The position numbers and the translations under genes were made by a program. Source: Variovorax sp. HW608 (GTDB lineage: Bacteria > Pseudomonadota > Gammaproteobacteria > Burkholderiales > Burkholderiaceae_C). Taken from it: a stretch of DNA of 64,000 nt. The stretch spans positions 496,001 through 560,000 of the forward strand of contig NZ_LT607803.1 of NCBI RefSeq assembly GCF_900090195.1, given 5' to 3'. Positions 51,008 through 59,522 of this stretch are shown piece after piece; the first letter of the stretch is position 1; the number at the start of each line of letters is the position of its first letter. The notes beneath the pieces are model-generated. The model did not search any database. It saw only the letters and a list, made by a program, of their open reading frames with translations, and was not told the origin of the DNA.

Positions 51008-51766
51008 GCGGATGCTGCTGAAAGGGCGGGGCTCACGGGAATCGGCTAATGCGGCGCGGCGTGCGCAAAACTGGCGGATCAATTGCTCGGCGGCGCGATT
51101 GCGTCGTACTCGACAGGAATCCGTCGCGCAAGCTTCTCTGCCAAGTCATTGATTCCTGAGTTAAGGCCCGATCGATGCAGGTGCGAAGCCAGGCACTGCT
51201 CTTCGATCGGGACCGGCGTCAATTGGAGGTAACTATCGGTATATAAAACATATCATATGGTATGATACTAGAAGCAGCGAAATTCGCGACCCCGGGAAAG
51301 CCCCAGTCGACATTCGCGCATACGCGACCACTTGTTGCTGGCCCGTGCCGCGACTGGTAGGCGCGCGGTCGTCCACGTCGCCTGCGGCGGCACATCGCTT
51401 GCGTACAGAGTGATCGTTTCCTCGGTTCATGTCGCCCAGGGGCGAGTCTTGCGGATGCATGTGATCTCGCAGGCACCGCCGATCATGGTCGGCTCGCTCG
51501 AATTCCGCCGTGTGTCGCGTTCCTGCTTGCACGACCCGAGGCGGCGCGCCGCTGCACAAGATTCCCCCACCCTTCGCGCCGCCACTGTTCAGGAACCCTT
51601 TTGGCGGCCGCAACGCCTTGTCGGGGCGATCGCATCTTGTGTGCAGAGCGCTGCGGCGCGAGGAGGGTGGTCATCGCAGCCCTCCTTGCCGTGTAAGCCT
51701 CTCAGATCACTGCGTCGCACGTATCGAGCGCCGGAACGATCTCCGTAGGATCGGATCGTTTATGGT
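51008..51766. other. 759-base divergent intergenic region
   Basis: This separates the mutase operon (minus) from a MarR gene (plus). It holds operator-like site I (51251-51267) near an AT-rich patch that is a likely promoter core, and site J at its right end. The open frames inside resemble no known protein. It may include remains of a lost gene. Confidence 0.5.
51251..51267. promoter_or_regulatory. Palindromic operator-like site I
   Basis: TATCAT and ATGATA are perfect six-base arms around ATGGT, in the AT-rich stretch ATATAAAACATATCATATGG. It shares ATATCATATGGTA with site C. It is the probable control point of the mutase operon. Confidence 0.65.
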
Positions 51767-51778
51767 ATGAATGAATAC
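51765..51778. promoter_or_regulatory. Operator-like site J overlapping the MarR start codon
   Basis: GTATGAATGAATAC has inverted GTAT/ATAC arms around GAATGA, preceded by TATG. It contains the ATG (51767) of the MarR gene, which suggests autoregulation. Shorter and weaker than the other sites. Confidence 0.4.
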
Positions 51779-52546
51779 AATATCGATTTCGCCCCGAGGC
51801 GCTTTGCGGCTTCAGGCGGAGCGGGCGAATCGAAGGGCAACAAGATGGTGATGGAGAGTAAGCAACTAAAAAGAACTGCGTCGCGCGGGACGAAGTATGG
51901 CGATAGGGTGGCCGCTGTTGGCAAGGCGAAGGCACCCGGTAGTCGCGGCCCCACCGAAGCGGCGAAGCCGACCTACTCTAAGGTTGCAGGAACGACGGTT
52001 TCGGAGGTTGCGGCGACGTCGCGCGTCAACCTGGCGCCGGCCGGCGTGCGGGCCGGCAAGGCGGCGAAAGTGAACGATCTGGAAAACTGGGATCAACGCC
52101 TTGGTTTCCTCATGCACGACGTCTCGCGCTTGCGCCGCAAGGTATTCGACAGTTACGTGCGGCCTCTCGGCGTGACGCGCTCGCAATGGTGGGTCTTGGC
52201 GCACTTAGCCCGTCACGACGGCATGATCCAGAGCGACCTCGCCAGAATGCTTGATCTCGGTAAAGCCGCATTGGGGGTGCTTGTGGACCGCTTGGAAGAG
52301 TCGGAATTGATCCAGCGCCGCGCCGATGAGTCCGATCGTCGGGCAAAGCGCATCTATGTCTCGGCCAAGGGCAATGCGCTGATCGCGCAAATGCGAAGTC
52401 CCAGTCATGAGATGAGTGAACGGATGCTCAAAGGCATGAGTCATGAGAATAGGAACGTGCTGGCCGAGTTGCTGACGCTGGTTCGGCACAACTTGGTCGC
52501 CATTGACTTGAGCATGGGCGAGTCGGCCGACTCGGAGGCTGGATGA
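51767..52546 (+). CDS. MarR family transcriptional regulator with long basic N-terminal extension
   Basis: The C-terminal 150 residues are a MarR domain: [60 protein letters not shown] and RRADESDRRAKRIYVSAKG. It is closest to the MarR at 599. About 105 residues precede it, rich in Lys, Arg, Ala, Gly and Thr, without predicted domains (KQLKRTASRGTKYGDRVAAV is an example). Such a tail could contact DNA, or the true start could be internal, for instance the in-frame ATGs at 51845 or 51851. It is divergent from the mutase operon. Confidence 0.88.
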   Translation: MNEYNIDFAPRRFAASGGAGESKGNKMVMESKQLKRTASRGTKYGDRVAAVGKAKAPGSRGPTEAAKPTYSKVAGTTVSEVAATSRVNLAPAGVRAGKAAKVNDLENWDQRLGFLMHDVSRLRRKVFDSYVRPLGVTRSQWWVLAHLARHDGMIQSDLARMLDLGKAALGVLVDRLEESELIQRRADESDRRAKRIYVSAKGNALIAQMRSPSHEMSERMLKGMSHENRNVLAELLTLVRHNLVAIDLSMGESADSEAG

Positions 52547-53009
52547 ACTTGCGCGCCATCGATGGTGATGGGCGCCGCTCGGGCGCTGGCGCACGTTCGG
52601 TCGTAGGCTTGAGACCTTCGGCAAGCTCGTCGACGGCGCCGCAGAAGCTCTTGGCGGCCGGCAGGTGCTGAGCTGGTCGGAGACGACCAGGTGGGCGAGG
52701 CGCCCGATCGACCGGCGAGAGCGGAACCGGGCGGATCGGCGTGCGGGGGCAGTGGACCATCGAGAGCGCGAACTGGCAGGTGTGGCAGCCGTGTGTTTCC
52801 CCTGAGGGAAACGGCAACTTGCTGCAGCTTACTTTTCAGTGGTTTTACTTTTAGCGAAGATTTCAGCTTCCTCAGCCCCCAATGCAAATCATGTGAGGCG
52901 ACGTTGAATGCTTCCATAAAGCAAAAAAAGTCCCTGAAGCACGGGGCCAAGCAGCTGGCGGGAGGAAAGTGCGAGATGCCAGCTGGTGCTGTGGGGTGTT
53001 GAAAGCCGA
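52547..53009. other. 463-base stretch without a recognised gene
   Basis: It lies between convergent MarR (plus) and esterase (minus) genes. It holds a perfect hairpin GTTTCCCCTGAGGGAAAC (52795-52812, seven-base stem, loop CTGA) with no T-run. The GC-rich left part may be a remnant of an unidentified gene; the AT-richer right part (52820-52940) shows no coding pattern. Confidence 0.5.
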
Positions 53010-54863
53010 CTAAGAGCAGATATAGCTCGTCGCCACGTTGGGGTCGCCAAACGTGAACGTAGCCTTCATGGGGTAAACGCAGAGCGGACGACTCTTGACC
53101 GGCGTGCCTGCTGTGCTTTGAATGACGATAGCGTCCGGTACCGTGCCGTTTTCCACCCAGGCGGTCAGCAGCGGGTAGAGCTGACCAGCGGCGATCCGAG
53201 GGGCATTTAGGGCCGAATTGACTGTCCCGTTGGGAGTGGGTTCGGGACCGTGTCCGGCTCCTGGCACAAGATAGAACTTCCAGAAGGCTTGGACCACTGC
53301 CAGACCACCAAGCTGCGTCGCTACCCGGTTGTAGTAGTTGATGGTCCCTTGAGGAGGAATCAGCTGGTCGTTGAGTCCATGCCAGGTGATGAGCTTGCCT
53401 CCTCTCGCGACGAACTTTGACAGATCGGGATTGTCGGTATTGATACCACCGAACTGCGTCTGCAGTGCAAGGCCCTGGTCGTACGCGTTGGAGAGCCGCG
53501 CATAGGTCAGGTTCTTCCAACCGTTCGCACCGTTCCCGGTCGCATTGAAGAAAGCGGGTGTCGTGATTGTCGGGTCCTGCAATTCCAGCGCGACAAGGTC
53601 AGAGGATGTCGTGAAGGGTCCCGTGGGGCTGGCGAGACCGGTGCCAGTGGTCCCTCTTGAGAGACCGTACCACCTTTGGTTGCCAGCGATCGATAGTGAC
53701 CAGCCGTTGTCCACAGCAGGGTCCGGAACGCTGCCGTCGAAGGTCTGGCCGTACCAGATCTTGTTGATGGCTGTTGCCTGAGCGAGGTTGACGCACGCAG
53801 CGGTCGCGTTGGTGCCGGTTACGCCAGCGTTGCCGGCGACCCCCGAGCAAAGAGCTGCCGCGTCCCTGGTCGGGTCGTAAGTGCAGGACGATGGATCAGG
53901 GATGTAGCCGAGATGCTGGCCGCCGACGACGTCGCATGCCGCCGTTGCTTGGGCACCCACTTGGTTGAACTGGTCGTTCGTGAGGGGCGTGCCCGCGAGG
54001 TCTCGCTGCATGACGACTTGGGGATACAGCTCTCCCGTAATGAACCTCGTCCAGTTGATCGCAGGTCGAGCTACCAACATCGCGTCGTAATCGTCCGGAT
54101 AGGTCTGCGCGATCTTGAGACCTTGGCGACCACCCGTTGAGCCACCGTCCCAGTACATCTTGAGCGGCGCAGTTCCGTAATATGCGGTCGCCAGCGCCTT
54201 GGATTTGACGGCCTGCTCATGCAGCGAGCGCACCGCGAAGTCGTTCCACAGCGCCGTGTTGATGGTCCCGTCGGGATTCATCGCGAATGCACCTCCAGAC
54301 CCCGAGTGACCTGTATCGGTCGCAGAGGAAACCGCCCCCTCCGTTCCGGAGATGGTTGGCGCTGAACCGACTGAAGAGGTTGATGCCAGCGATCCGATGC
54401 TAGTGAGCGGTTGATAGCTTCCACCGGCCCATCCTCCGCCGCCCGCGTTGTGAACCCGCTTGTTCCAGTTCACGGGTGAAGGGAGCCAGACCTCGATGCC
54501 TATGCCGGGCGAAGTAGAGGGGGCGCCTGCGGGGCCGGGATTGCCTGGGCCGACGTTGAGCTTGACCATGCACATGTCATTCCCTGCTGTTGCGGTCGAG
54601 CTTGTGGCAGTTCCGGTTAGCAGCAGAGGGTCGCCCTTCTTGAAGGACTTCACCAACAACACCGTGGTGTTTGCGTCCGGCTTGAACGCTGTCTTCATCG
54701 AGTCGTCGCACGACAAGGTTTGCGCCGCCGTAGCGGCTGTGCTTCCTCCTCCTCCTCCTCCTCCGCAGGCAGTAGTGAGCGCGCTTGCTGCGACAAGCGC
54801 CAGCGAAAGTGCCGTGGGCGTGGCGCGGGACGCCCTTGGTGGAAGGGGTGCTGCTGGAATCAT
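53010..54863 (-). CDS. Tannase/feruloyl esterase family protein, probable exported lipoprotein
   Basis: This 617-residue alpha/beta-hydrolase-type esterase has an N-terminal signal with ALTTAC before a poly-Gly run, suggesting lipid attachment (not a perfect lipobox). The tannase core has VWLPSPVNWNKRVHNAGGGG, the nucleophile motif WDGGSTGGRQG near residue 240, GLNDQLIPP with the Asp near 498 and VPGAGHGPEP with the His near 537. In the family the Ser and His are normally each next to a Cys (CS-D-HC) joined by a disulfide; here both Cys are Gly. CAGGAG upstream fixes the ATG at 54863. It may release aromatic acids from esters outside the cytoplasm. Confidence 0.88.
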   Translation of the reverse strand: MIPAAPLPPRASRATPTALSLALVAASALTTACGGGGGGGSTAATAAQTLSCDDSMKTAFKPDANTTVLLVKSFKKGDPLLLTGTATSSTATAGNDMCMVKLNVGPGNPGPAGAPSTSPGIGIEVWLPSPVNWNKRVHNAGGGGWAGGSYQPLTSIGSLASTSSVGSAPTISGTEGAVSSATDTGHSGSGGAFAMNPDGTINTALWNDFAVRSLHEQAVKSKALATAYYGTAPLKMYWDGGSTGGRQGLKIAQTYPDDYDAMLVARPAINWTRFITGELYPQVVMQRDLAGTPLTNDQFNQVGAQATAACDVVGGQHLGYIPDPSSCTYDPTRDAAALCSGVAGNAGVTGTNATAACVNLAQATAINKIWYGQTFDGSVPDPAVDNGWSLSIAGNQRWYGLSRGTTGTGLASPTGPFTTSSDLVALELQDPTITTPAFFNATGNGANGWKNLTYARLSNAYDQGLALQTQFGGINTDNPDLSKFVARGGKLITWHGLNDQLIPPQGTINYYNRVATQLGGLAVVQAFWKFYLVPGAGHGPEPTPNGTVNSALNAPRIAAGQLYPLLTAWVENGTVPDAIVIQSTAGTPVKSRPLCVYPMKATFTFGDPNVATSYICS

Positions 54864-55014
54864 CGATGGTCTCCTGTTGCCATATTTGGAATAGGCACTA
54901 TATTTCTCATATCTGGAAAATGTGCACTCTTGTGCATGTGCGTCGCCATCTTCGGAGCGCGGTCCAGCAGCCACAAATTAATATTTGTTCTGATTCATTA
55001 GTTGAACTGATAGC

Positions 55015-55989
55015 GTGGACCACTCGGCATCGGCCCTTGTCAACCTTCTGCTGGCGCGCGGCAAGTTCCGCCATCTGCAAGTTCTGCTTCGCTTGGCGGA
55101 GCTCGGCAGCGTGCAGCGAACTGCAGATGTGATCGGCTTGACCCAGTCTTCGGTGACGCAGACGCTGCATCACCTGGAAAGCTTGCTCGGTGTGAAGCTC
55201 TTCGAGCGCCATGCACGGGGTGTCCGGCCAACGCCGGCAGCGCGCGACCTGCTTCCTATAGCCCGACAGCTCGTGCTTGGCATCTCAGAAGGAGCCGAGG
55301 CAGTGGTGGCGCGACGCACGTGCGGAGACGGGGTGGTGCGGCTGATCGGATCTACCACCGCTACACATGGCCTATTGGCCTGCACGTTGCCGGAGTTCAG
55401 CAGGCGCTATCCGAGGATTCAGATCCACTTGCGCGAAGCGGAGGGCGAAGATCAACTGCTGGCGATCGCCCGGGGTGAAGTCGACCTCGTTGTGTGCCGA
55501 AAACCTGCCGTGGAACCCGAAGGATGGAAGTTCGACCCGGTGATTCAGGATCGCTTTCTGATCGTCTGTCGCGCCGAGCATCCGTTGGCTCGAAGACGAG
55601 AAGTTCAGTGGTCAGAACTGTCGCGCGGAACCTGGCTGCTGCTACCAACGGGCTTGGGAGCGCGGACGCGATTCGACGCCCTGTGTGAACAGCACTTCGA
55701 TCGTGTGGCTGACGTGTACCCCATAGTGACCCAGTCGCTGTCGATGCTGCAGCCGCTATTGCGGGAACATGACCTACTGGCCATCCTGCCATTCAACTTT
55801 GTGCGGTCGCAGCTGCGAGATGGAAGTTTGGTGGAGGTCAAGGCCGAAGGGGAATTGGCGATGGATCCCATTGGACTGCTCCAGCCTACGGAATCGGCGG
55901 GGCAAGCGACCCTTGTCTTGAGCGAATTCCTGAGGATGTCGTGTCCGGAGCTCGGAGAAAAGTCGCCAGGGCCCGTTGGTACGTCCTGA
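55015..55989 (+). CDS. LysR family transcriptional regulator
   Basis: This 324-residue regulator has the N-terminal HTH LRLAELGSVQRTADVIGLTQ, SSVTQTLHHLESLLGVKLFE and RPTPAARDLLPIARQ. A substrate-binding domain follows with LACTLPEFSRRYPRIQIHLR, IARGEVDLVVCRKPAVEPEG and LLREHDLLAILPFNF. This is the GbpR/PcaQ-like subgroup seen near aromatic catabolic genes. The start is GTG at 55015. It is divergent from the tannase-like gene, with a 151-base AT-rich gap that should hold both promoters, so that esterase is the most likely target. Confidence 0.9.
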   Translation: MDHSASALVNLLLARGKFRHLQVLLRLAELGSVQRTADVIGLTQSSVTQTLHHLESLLGVKLFERHARGVRPTPAARDLLPIARQLVLGISEGAEAVVARRTCGDGVVRLIGSTTATHGLLACTLPEFSRRYPRIQIHLREAEGEDQLLAIARGEVDLVVCRKPAVEPEGWKFDPVIQDRFLIVCRAEHPLARRREVQWSELSRGTWLLLPTGLGARTRFDALCEQHFDRVADVYPIVTQSLSMLQPLLREHDLLAILPFNFVRSQLRDGSLVEVKAEGELAMDPIGLLQPTESAGQATLVLSEFLRMSCPELGEKSPGPVGTS

Positions 55990-56070
55990 GAATCGACGCC
56001 CCCTCCAAGCTCCCCTGGCGGGCCCGACCTGCAGGAGGCCGCACTCCCAAAGGCGTGTCGGACACCATCC

Positions 56071-57063
56071 CTAGGTGCTGGAGCCGGGTGAACTGGAGCC
56101 CCGCGTTCGATTGTTTTTGTGCGGATCGGGAGGTGAAGCCGACGACTTCTTTTTTCCTGTGCGGGTCGGTACTGTCTTGGCGTGCAGCTCTTTGAACAAC
56201 CAATCCTTGAACCTCCTGATCTTCTCGACCTGGCGCTGGTTGGTTCGCTGTGAGAAGAAGTGGTTTTCGCGGGTGATTACTTGGAACTCAAGACTCCCGG
56301 CCACGACTAGGTCTCCCCGGGCGAGTTCACGCTCCGCAAATCGCGTAGTTTCCAAGGCTACCCCCAAGCCATCGACAGCAGCGGAAATGGACAAGGCCCC
56401 CCGGTCAAACGATTGACGAGGCCGCTGAGGCAGCTGTAGCTTGTTGAGGTTGAACCAGTCTCTCCAAGTCACCTGGCTGAGCTGAGAGTCAATCAGCGTC
56501 AGTTCACAGATTGCTACCTTCCAGGGGCGGCGGTCGGCGTTCAACGAAGGGGAGCACATGGGTGCAATTTGTTCCTTCCCCAAGGGCAGCACTTCTACGC
56601 CTGGCCTCTCAAGCGCGCGTCCGTATGAGATTGCAACGTCGACTTCTCGCGCTTGAGTGAGGTCCATTGGTTCGGCACCACTCGTCATGCGGATAGATAT
56701 GCCCGGGTGCTTGGCCATGAAATCGGGTAGCCGGGGCCCCAACCACTTGGCGGCGAAACTGGGAGCGCAGTACAGCGATAAGATTTGGCCCGATGGCGCC
56801 AGATTCACTTCCGCACAGCACGCTTCCATTGCATCCAGGACACGCGTTAGGCTCTCGAGGAGGCGATGACCTTCTGGCGTAAGGTCGACGCGTCGATGGC
56901 TTCGATGAAACAGCGGCTTCCCAAAGACTTCTTCGAGTTCACGTACTTGGTGGCTAATGGCAGAGGGGGTGAGGTGCAGTTCGTGGGCGGCGAGGGTGAA
57001 GCTTTCGAGTCGCCCCGCAGCTTCAAATGCACGAAGCAGTACGAAGTTGGGGATTCGTCTCAT
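56071..57063 (-). CDS. LysR family transcriptional regulator (GcvA-like)
   Basis: This 330-residue protein has the GcvA-type N terminus RRIPNFVLLRAFEAAGRLES, FTLAAHELHLTPSAISHQVR and PLFHRSHRRVDLTPEGHRLL. The effector domain includes FAAKWLGPRLPDFMAKHPGI, VDVAISYGRALERPGVEVLP and AVDGLGVALETTRFAERELA. A Lys/Pro/Ser-rich C-terminal tail of about 30 residues follows. The frame is open to 57156, but the ATG at 57063 gives the usual start. It is divergent from the aldolase gene at 57235, whose promoter region contains inverted and direct repeats (57123-57176), so it probably regulates the aldolase-MFS unit. Confidence 0.9.
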   Translation of the reverse strand: MRRIPNFVLLRAFEAAGRLESFTLAAHELHLTPSAISHQVRELEEVFGKPLFHRSHRRVDLTPEGHRLLESLTRVLDAMEACCAEVNLAPSGQILSLYCAPSFAAKWLGPRLPDFMAKHPGISIRMTSGAEPMDLTQAREVDVAISYGRALERPGVEVLPLGKEQIAPMCSPSLNADRRPWKVAICELTLIDSQLSQVTWRDWFNLNKLQLPQRPRQSFDRGALSISAAVDGLGVALETTRFAERELARGDLVVAGSLEFQVITRENHFFSQRTNQRQVEKIRRFKDWLFKELHAKTVPTRTGKKKSSASPPDPHKNNRTRGSSSPGSST

Positions 57064-57122
57064 TGGGGGGCCGGTCAGTAGTTGGTGTTCGAGATCGCGA
57101 AAGCACGTCTTGAATGAATAGG

Positions 57123-57176
57123 GTTCATTTGAACATGAACACCTATCGTTTGTCATTCATCTTTCGAAGTTCGAAG
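57123..57176. promoter_or_regulatory. Repeats in the LysR/aldolase divergent promoter
   Basis: GTTCATTTGAAC (57123-57134) is an inverted repeat, followed by another TGAAC (57136-57140). TTCGAAG occurs twice in tandem (57163-57169, 57170-57176), each containing the palindrome TTCGAA. They are plausible LysR contact sites between genes starting at 57063 and 57235. Confidence 0.45.
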
Positions 57177-57234
57177 ATTCGTTCATCCAACCGCGGTCTC
57201 TTCCTCGTTGGACCCTCAACTCAAAGGACTCACC

Positions 57235-58104
57235 ATGTCAGCCGTACTCGATCGCCCCCTGGAAGCGCCGACCTCGAGCAAGTTCGTCCTGCCTAAGCTG
57301 CCGGACGGCCGTGTCTCCGTGTACCAGCCTCAGCAGCAGGGCCTCATCTATCCCGAATTGCCCACTTTCTCCAACTTCGCCGAGGAGCGCCTGCATCTGA
57401 AGCAACGTCTGGTGGCTGCGTGCCGCGCCTTTGCGCTGGAGGGCTTTGACTACGGGTTCGCCGGTCACCTAACGGTGCGCGATCCGGAGCATCCGGAGCT
57501 CTACTGGACCAACCCGATGTGTGTTCACTTCGCGCAGGTAAAGGTGTCGAACCTCATCCTCGTGGATCACCAGGGCAATGTCGTGGAGGGACGCTACGCG
57601 CTCAACCGCGCAGGCTTCGTCCTGCACGCCGCCGTGCACGAAGCACATCAGGACATTGTGTCGATGTGCCACGCCCATACCGTGTATGGCACGGCCTTCG
57701 CCGCCTTGGGCAAACCCCTCGCCCCGATCTCTCAAGATGCCGCGGCCTTCTTCGAGGACCACGTCGTCATCAAGAACGAGGCCGGCCAGGTCGCAGTGGA
57801 AGAAAAGGCGGGCACTGCCGTATGCGACTGGTTCAAGGGCGTTCGCGCGGCCATCCACCAGAACCACGGCCTGCTGACAGCCAGTCGCTTCAGCATCGAG
57901 TCGGCTGCCTTCTGGTTCATTGCGCTGGAGCGCTGCTGCCGCCAGCAACTCCTCGTAGAGGCCACCGGACAGACACCGGTTCTTGTACCGCCGGACCGTT
58001 CGCGCTACAGCCGCGAGCACGTCGGGTCTGAATACATCGGGTGGCTGCACTTCCAGCCGATCTACGAACATCTGGCTGTGACGCAGCCGGACATGTTCGA
58101 CTGA
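57235..58104 (+). CDS. Class II aldolase/adducin family protein
   Basis: This 289-residue protein has LVAACRAFALEGFDYGFAGH, LTVRDPEHPELYWTNPMCVH, HEAHQDIVSMCHAHTVYGTA with the zinc-binding HxH, and AAIHQNHGLLTASRFSIESA with the third His. Class II aldolases of this group cleave or decarboxylate hydroxy or phospho-hydroxy acids, and some convert aromatic hydroxy-acids. Length fits the group found in aromatic and sugar-acid operons. It is the first gene of a unit with the MFS transporter, 92 bases downstream. Natural substrate unknown. Confidence 0.9.
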   Translation: MSAVLDRPLEAPTSSKFVLPKLPDGRVSVYQPQQQGLIYPELPTFSNFAEERLHLKQRLVAACRAFALEGFDYGFAGHLTVRDPEHPELYWTNPMCVHFAQVKVSNLILVDHQGNVVEGRYALNRAGFVLHAAVHEAHQDIVSMCHAHTVYGTAFAALGKPLAPISQDAAAFFEDHVVIKNEAGQVAVEEKAGTAVCDWFKGVRAAIHQNHGLLTASRFSIESAAFWFIALERCCRQQLLVEATGQTPVLVPPDRSRYSREHVGSEYIGWLHFQPIYEHLAVTQPDMFD

Positions 58105-58196
58105 ACATTCCCGCCTCCTTCCAAGTCTGTCTTCGCTCGCCCTGGTCACTGAGGCCGGGGTGGGGCAGTCCCTTTTCTATTATTTGGAGACAAACC

Positions 58197-59522
58197 ATGT
58201 ACAGCGATGTCGCGACCCCACATGTCGGCACGCGGGACGAAGAAGCAGCCACCTATTCGAAGGTGGCGTGGCGCCTGCTCCCTTTTCTATTCCTTTGCTA
58301 CGTCTGCGCTTATCTCGACCGAATCAACGTGAGCTTCGCCAAGCTGCAAATGGCCCATGACCTGGGCCTGAGCGATGCGATCTACGGACTCGGCGCCGGC
58401 ATCTTCTTCGTCGGCTACCTCATGTTCGAGGTGCCGAGCAATCTCATCCTATTGAAGGTCGGAGCGCGTCGATGGATTGCCCGCATCATGGTGACATGGG
58501 GTCTCATCTCGGCAGGCATGCTGTTCGTGAGTGGCCCAACCAGCTTCTATGTCCTGCGCTTTCTGTTGGGCGTGGCTGAAGCCGGCTTCATTCCAGCGAT
58601 TCTTCTGTACCTGACCTACTGGTTCCCCAACAAGCGACGCAGCAAGGTGACGGCCCTGTTCCTCACCGGCATCCCGATGTCAGGTGTCATCGGCGGCCCG
58701 CTGTCGGGCTGGATGATGACTCACTTCCAGGGGCTGCATGGAATGGCTGGCTGGCAATGGTTGTTTCTTCTTCAGGGACTTCCGACGGTATTGGTTGGCG
58801 TCATCGCCTTCTTCTACCTCAATGACAAGGTGGCGGACGCCAAGTGGCTGAGCACTTCCGAAAAGTCCATCATCCAGCATGACCTGTCCTTCGAGCAACA
58901 AGGCCAGCACCTGCACTCCATCCGTGATGGGTTAACCAATCCCAAGGTGCTGCTGCTCAGTGGCATCTACTTCTTCTTCACGATGGGCCTGTACGGCGTG
59001 AGCTTCTGGCTGCCCAGCCTGGTAAAGGCAAGCGGCGTCACGGATCCGCTGGACATCGGACTCTTGTCCTCCATTCCCTATGCCGCGGCGGTCATCGGCA
59101 TGATTCTCATCAGCCGCAGTTCGGATGCAACGGGCGAGCGACGCTGGCATCTGTCTCTGGCCGGCGTGCTGGGCGCTATCGGGCTGTGCGCCAGCGTCTT
59201 CTTTGCCCAAGAAACCACCCTTGCCATGGTGGCCCTCACCATCGGAACCGTTGGCGTGATGGCGACCATCTCGCAGTTCTGGGTCCTGCCCCCGGCCATC
59301 CTGGGTGGCGGCGCGGCCGCAGCCGGCATTGCCCTGGTCAATTCGGTGGGCAGCATCTCCGGTGTCGTCAGCCCTTACGTCATCGGCTGGGTGCAAACGG
59401 CATACGGGGCGACCGGTGCGGGCGTATTCGGCCTGGCAGTCAGCCTGGTGATCGGCAGCCTGCTTGTGTTCACTGTGCCGGCCAAGCTGGTGAACGTGTC
59501 GAAATCAGGCCGCCAGGCTTGA
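58197..59522 (+). CDS. MFS transporter, anion:cation symporter (phthalate permease-like) family
   Basis: This 441-residue protein has 12 predicted membrane spans. It begins LLPFLFLCYVCAYLDRINVS (the family motif around DRxN), then LGAGIFFVGYLMFEVPSNLI, RFLLGVAEAGFIPAILLYLT, YWFPNKRRSKVTALFLTG and GPLSGWMM. This is the ACS family that imports phthalate, nicotinate, tartrate or hydroxy-aromatic acids. TTGGAGAC (58184-58191) precedes the ATG. Its end overlaps the convergent GntR gene by 18 bases. It probably imports the substrate handled by the aldolase, reductoisomerase or Rieske oxygenase nearby. Confidence 0.92.
   Translation: MYSDVATPHVGTRDEEAATYSKVAWRLLPFLFLCYVCAYLDRINVSFAKLQMAHDLGLSDAIYGLGAGIFFVGYLMFEVPSNLILLKVGARRWIARIMVTWGLISAGMLFVSGPTSFYVLRFLLGVAEAGFIPAILLYLTYWFPNKRRSKVTALFLTGIPMSGVIGGPLSGWMMTHFQGLHGMAGWQWLFLLQGLPTVLVGVIAFFYLNDKVADAKWLSTSEKSIIQHDLSFEQQGQHLHSIRDGLTNPKVLLLSGIYFFFTMGLYGVSFWLPSLVKASGVTDPLDIGLLSSIPYAAAVIGMILISRSSDATGERRWHLSLAGVLGAIGLCASVFFAQETTLAMVALTIGTVGVMATISQFWVLPPAILGGGAAAAGIALVNSVGSISGVVSPYVIGWVQTAYGATGAGVFGLAVSLVIGSLLVFTVPAKLVNVSKSGRQA

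Noticed and set aside
51008..51766. A cobalamin riboswitch upstream of the B12-dependent mutase operon
   Set aside because: I looked for the B12-box type conserved core and hairpins on the minus strand and could not find a convincing one; the operator palindrome explains the region better.
52795..52812. The perfect hairpin GTTTCCCCTGAGGGAAAC as an attachment site or IS end
   Set aside because: There is no second copy, target duplication or transposase nearby; it may only be a transcript-end hairpin.
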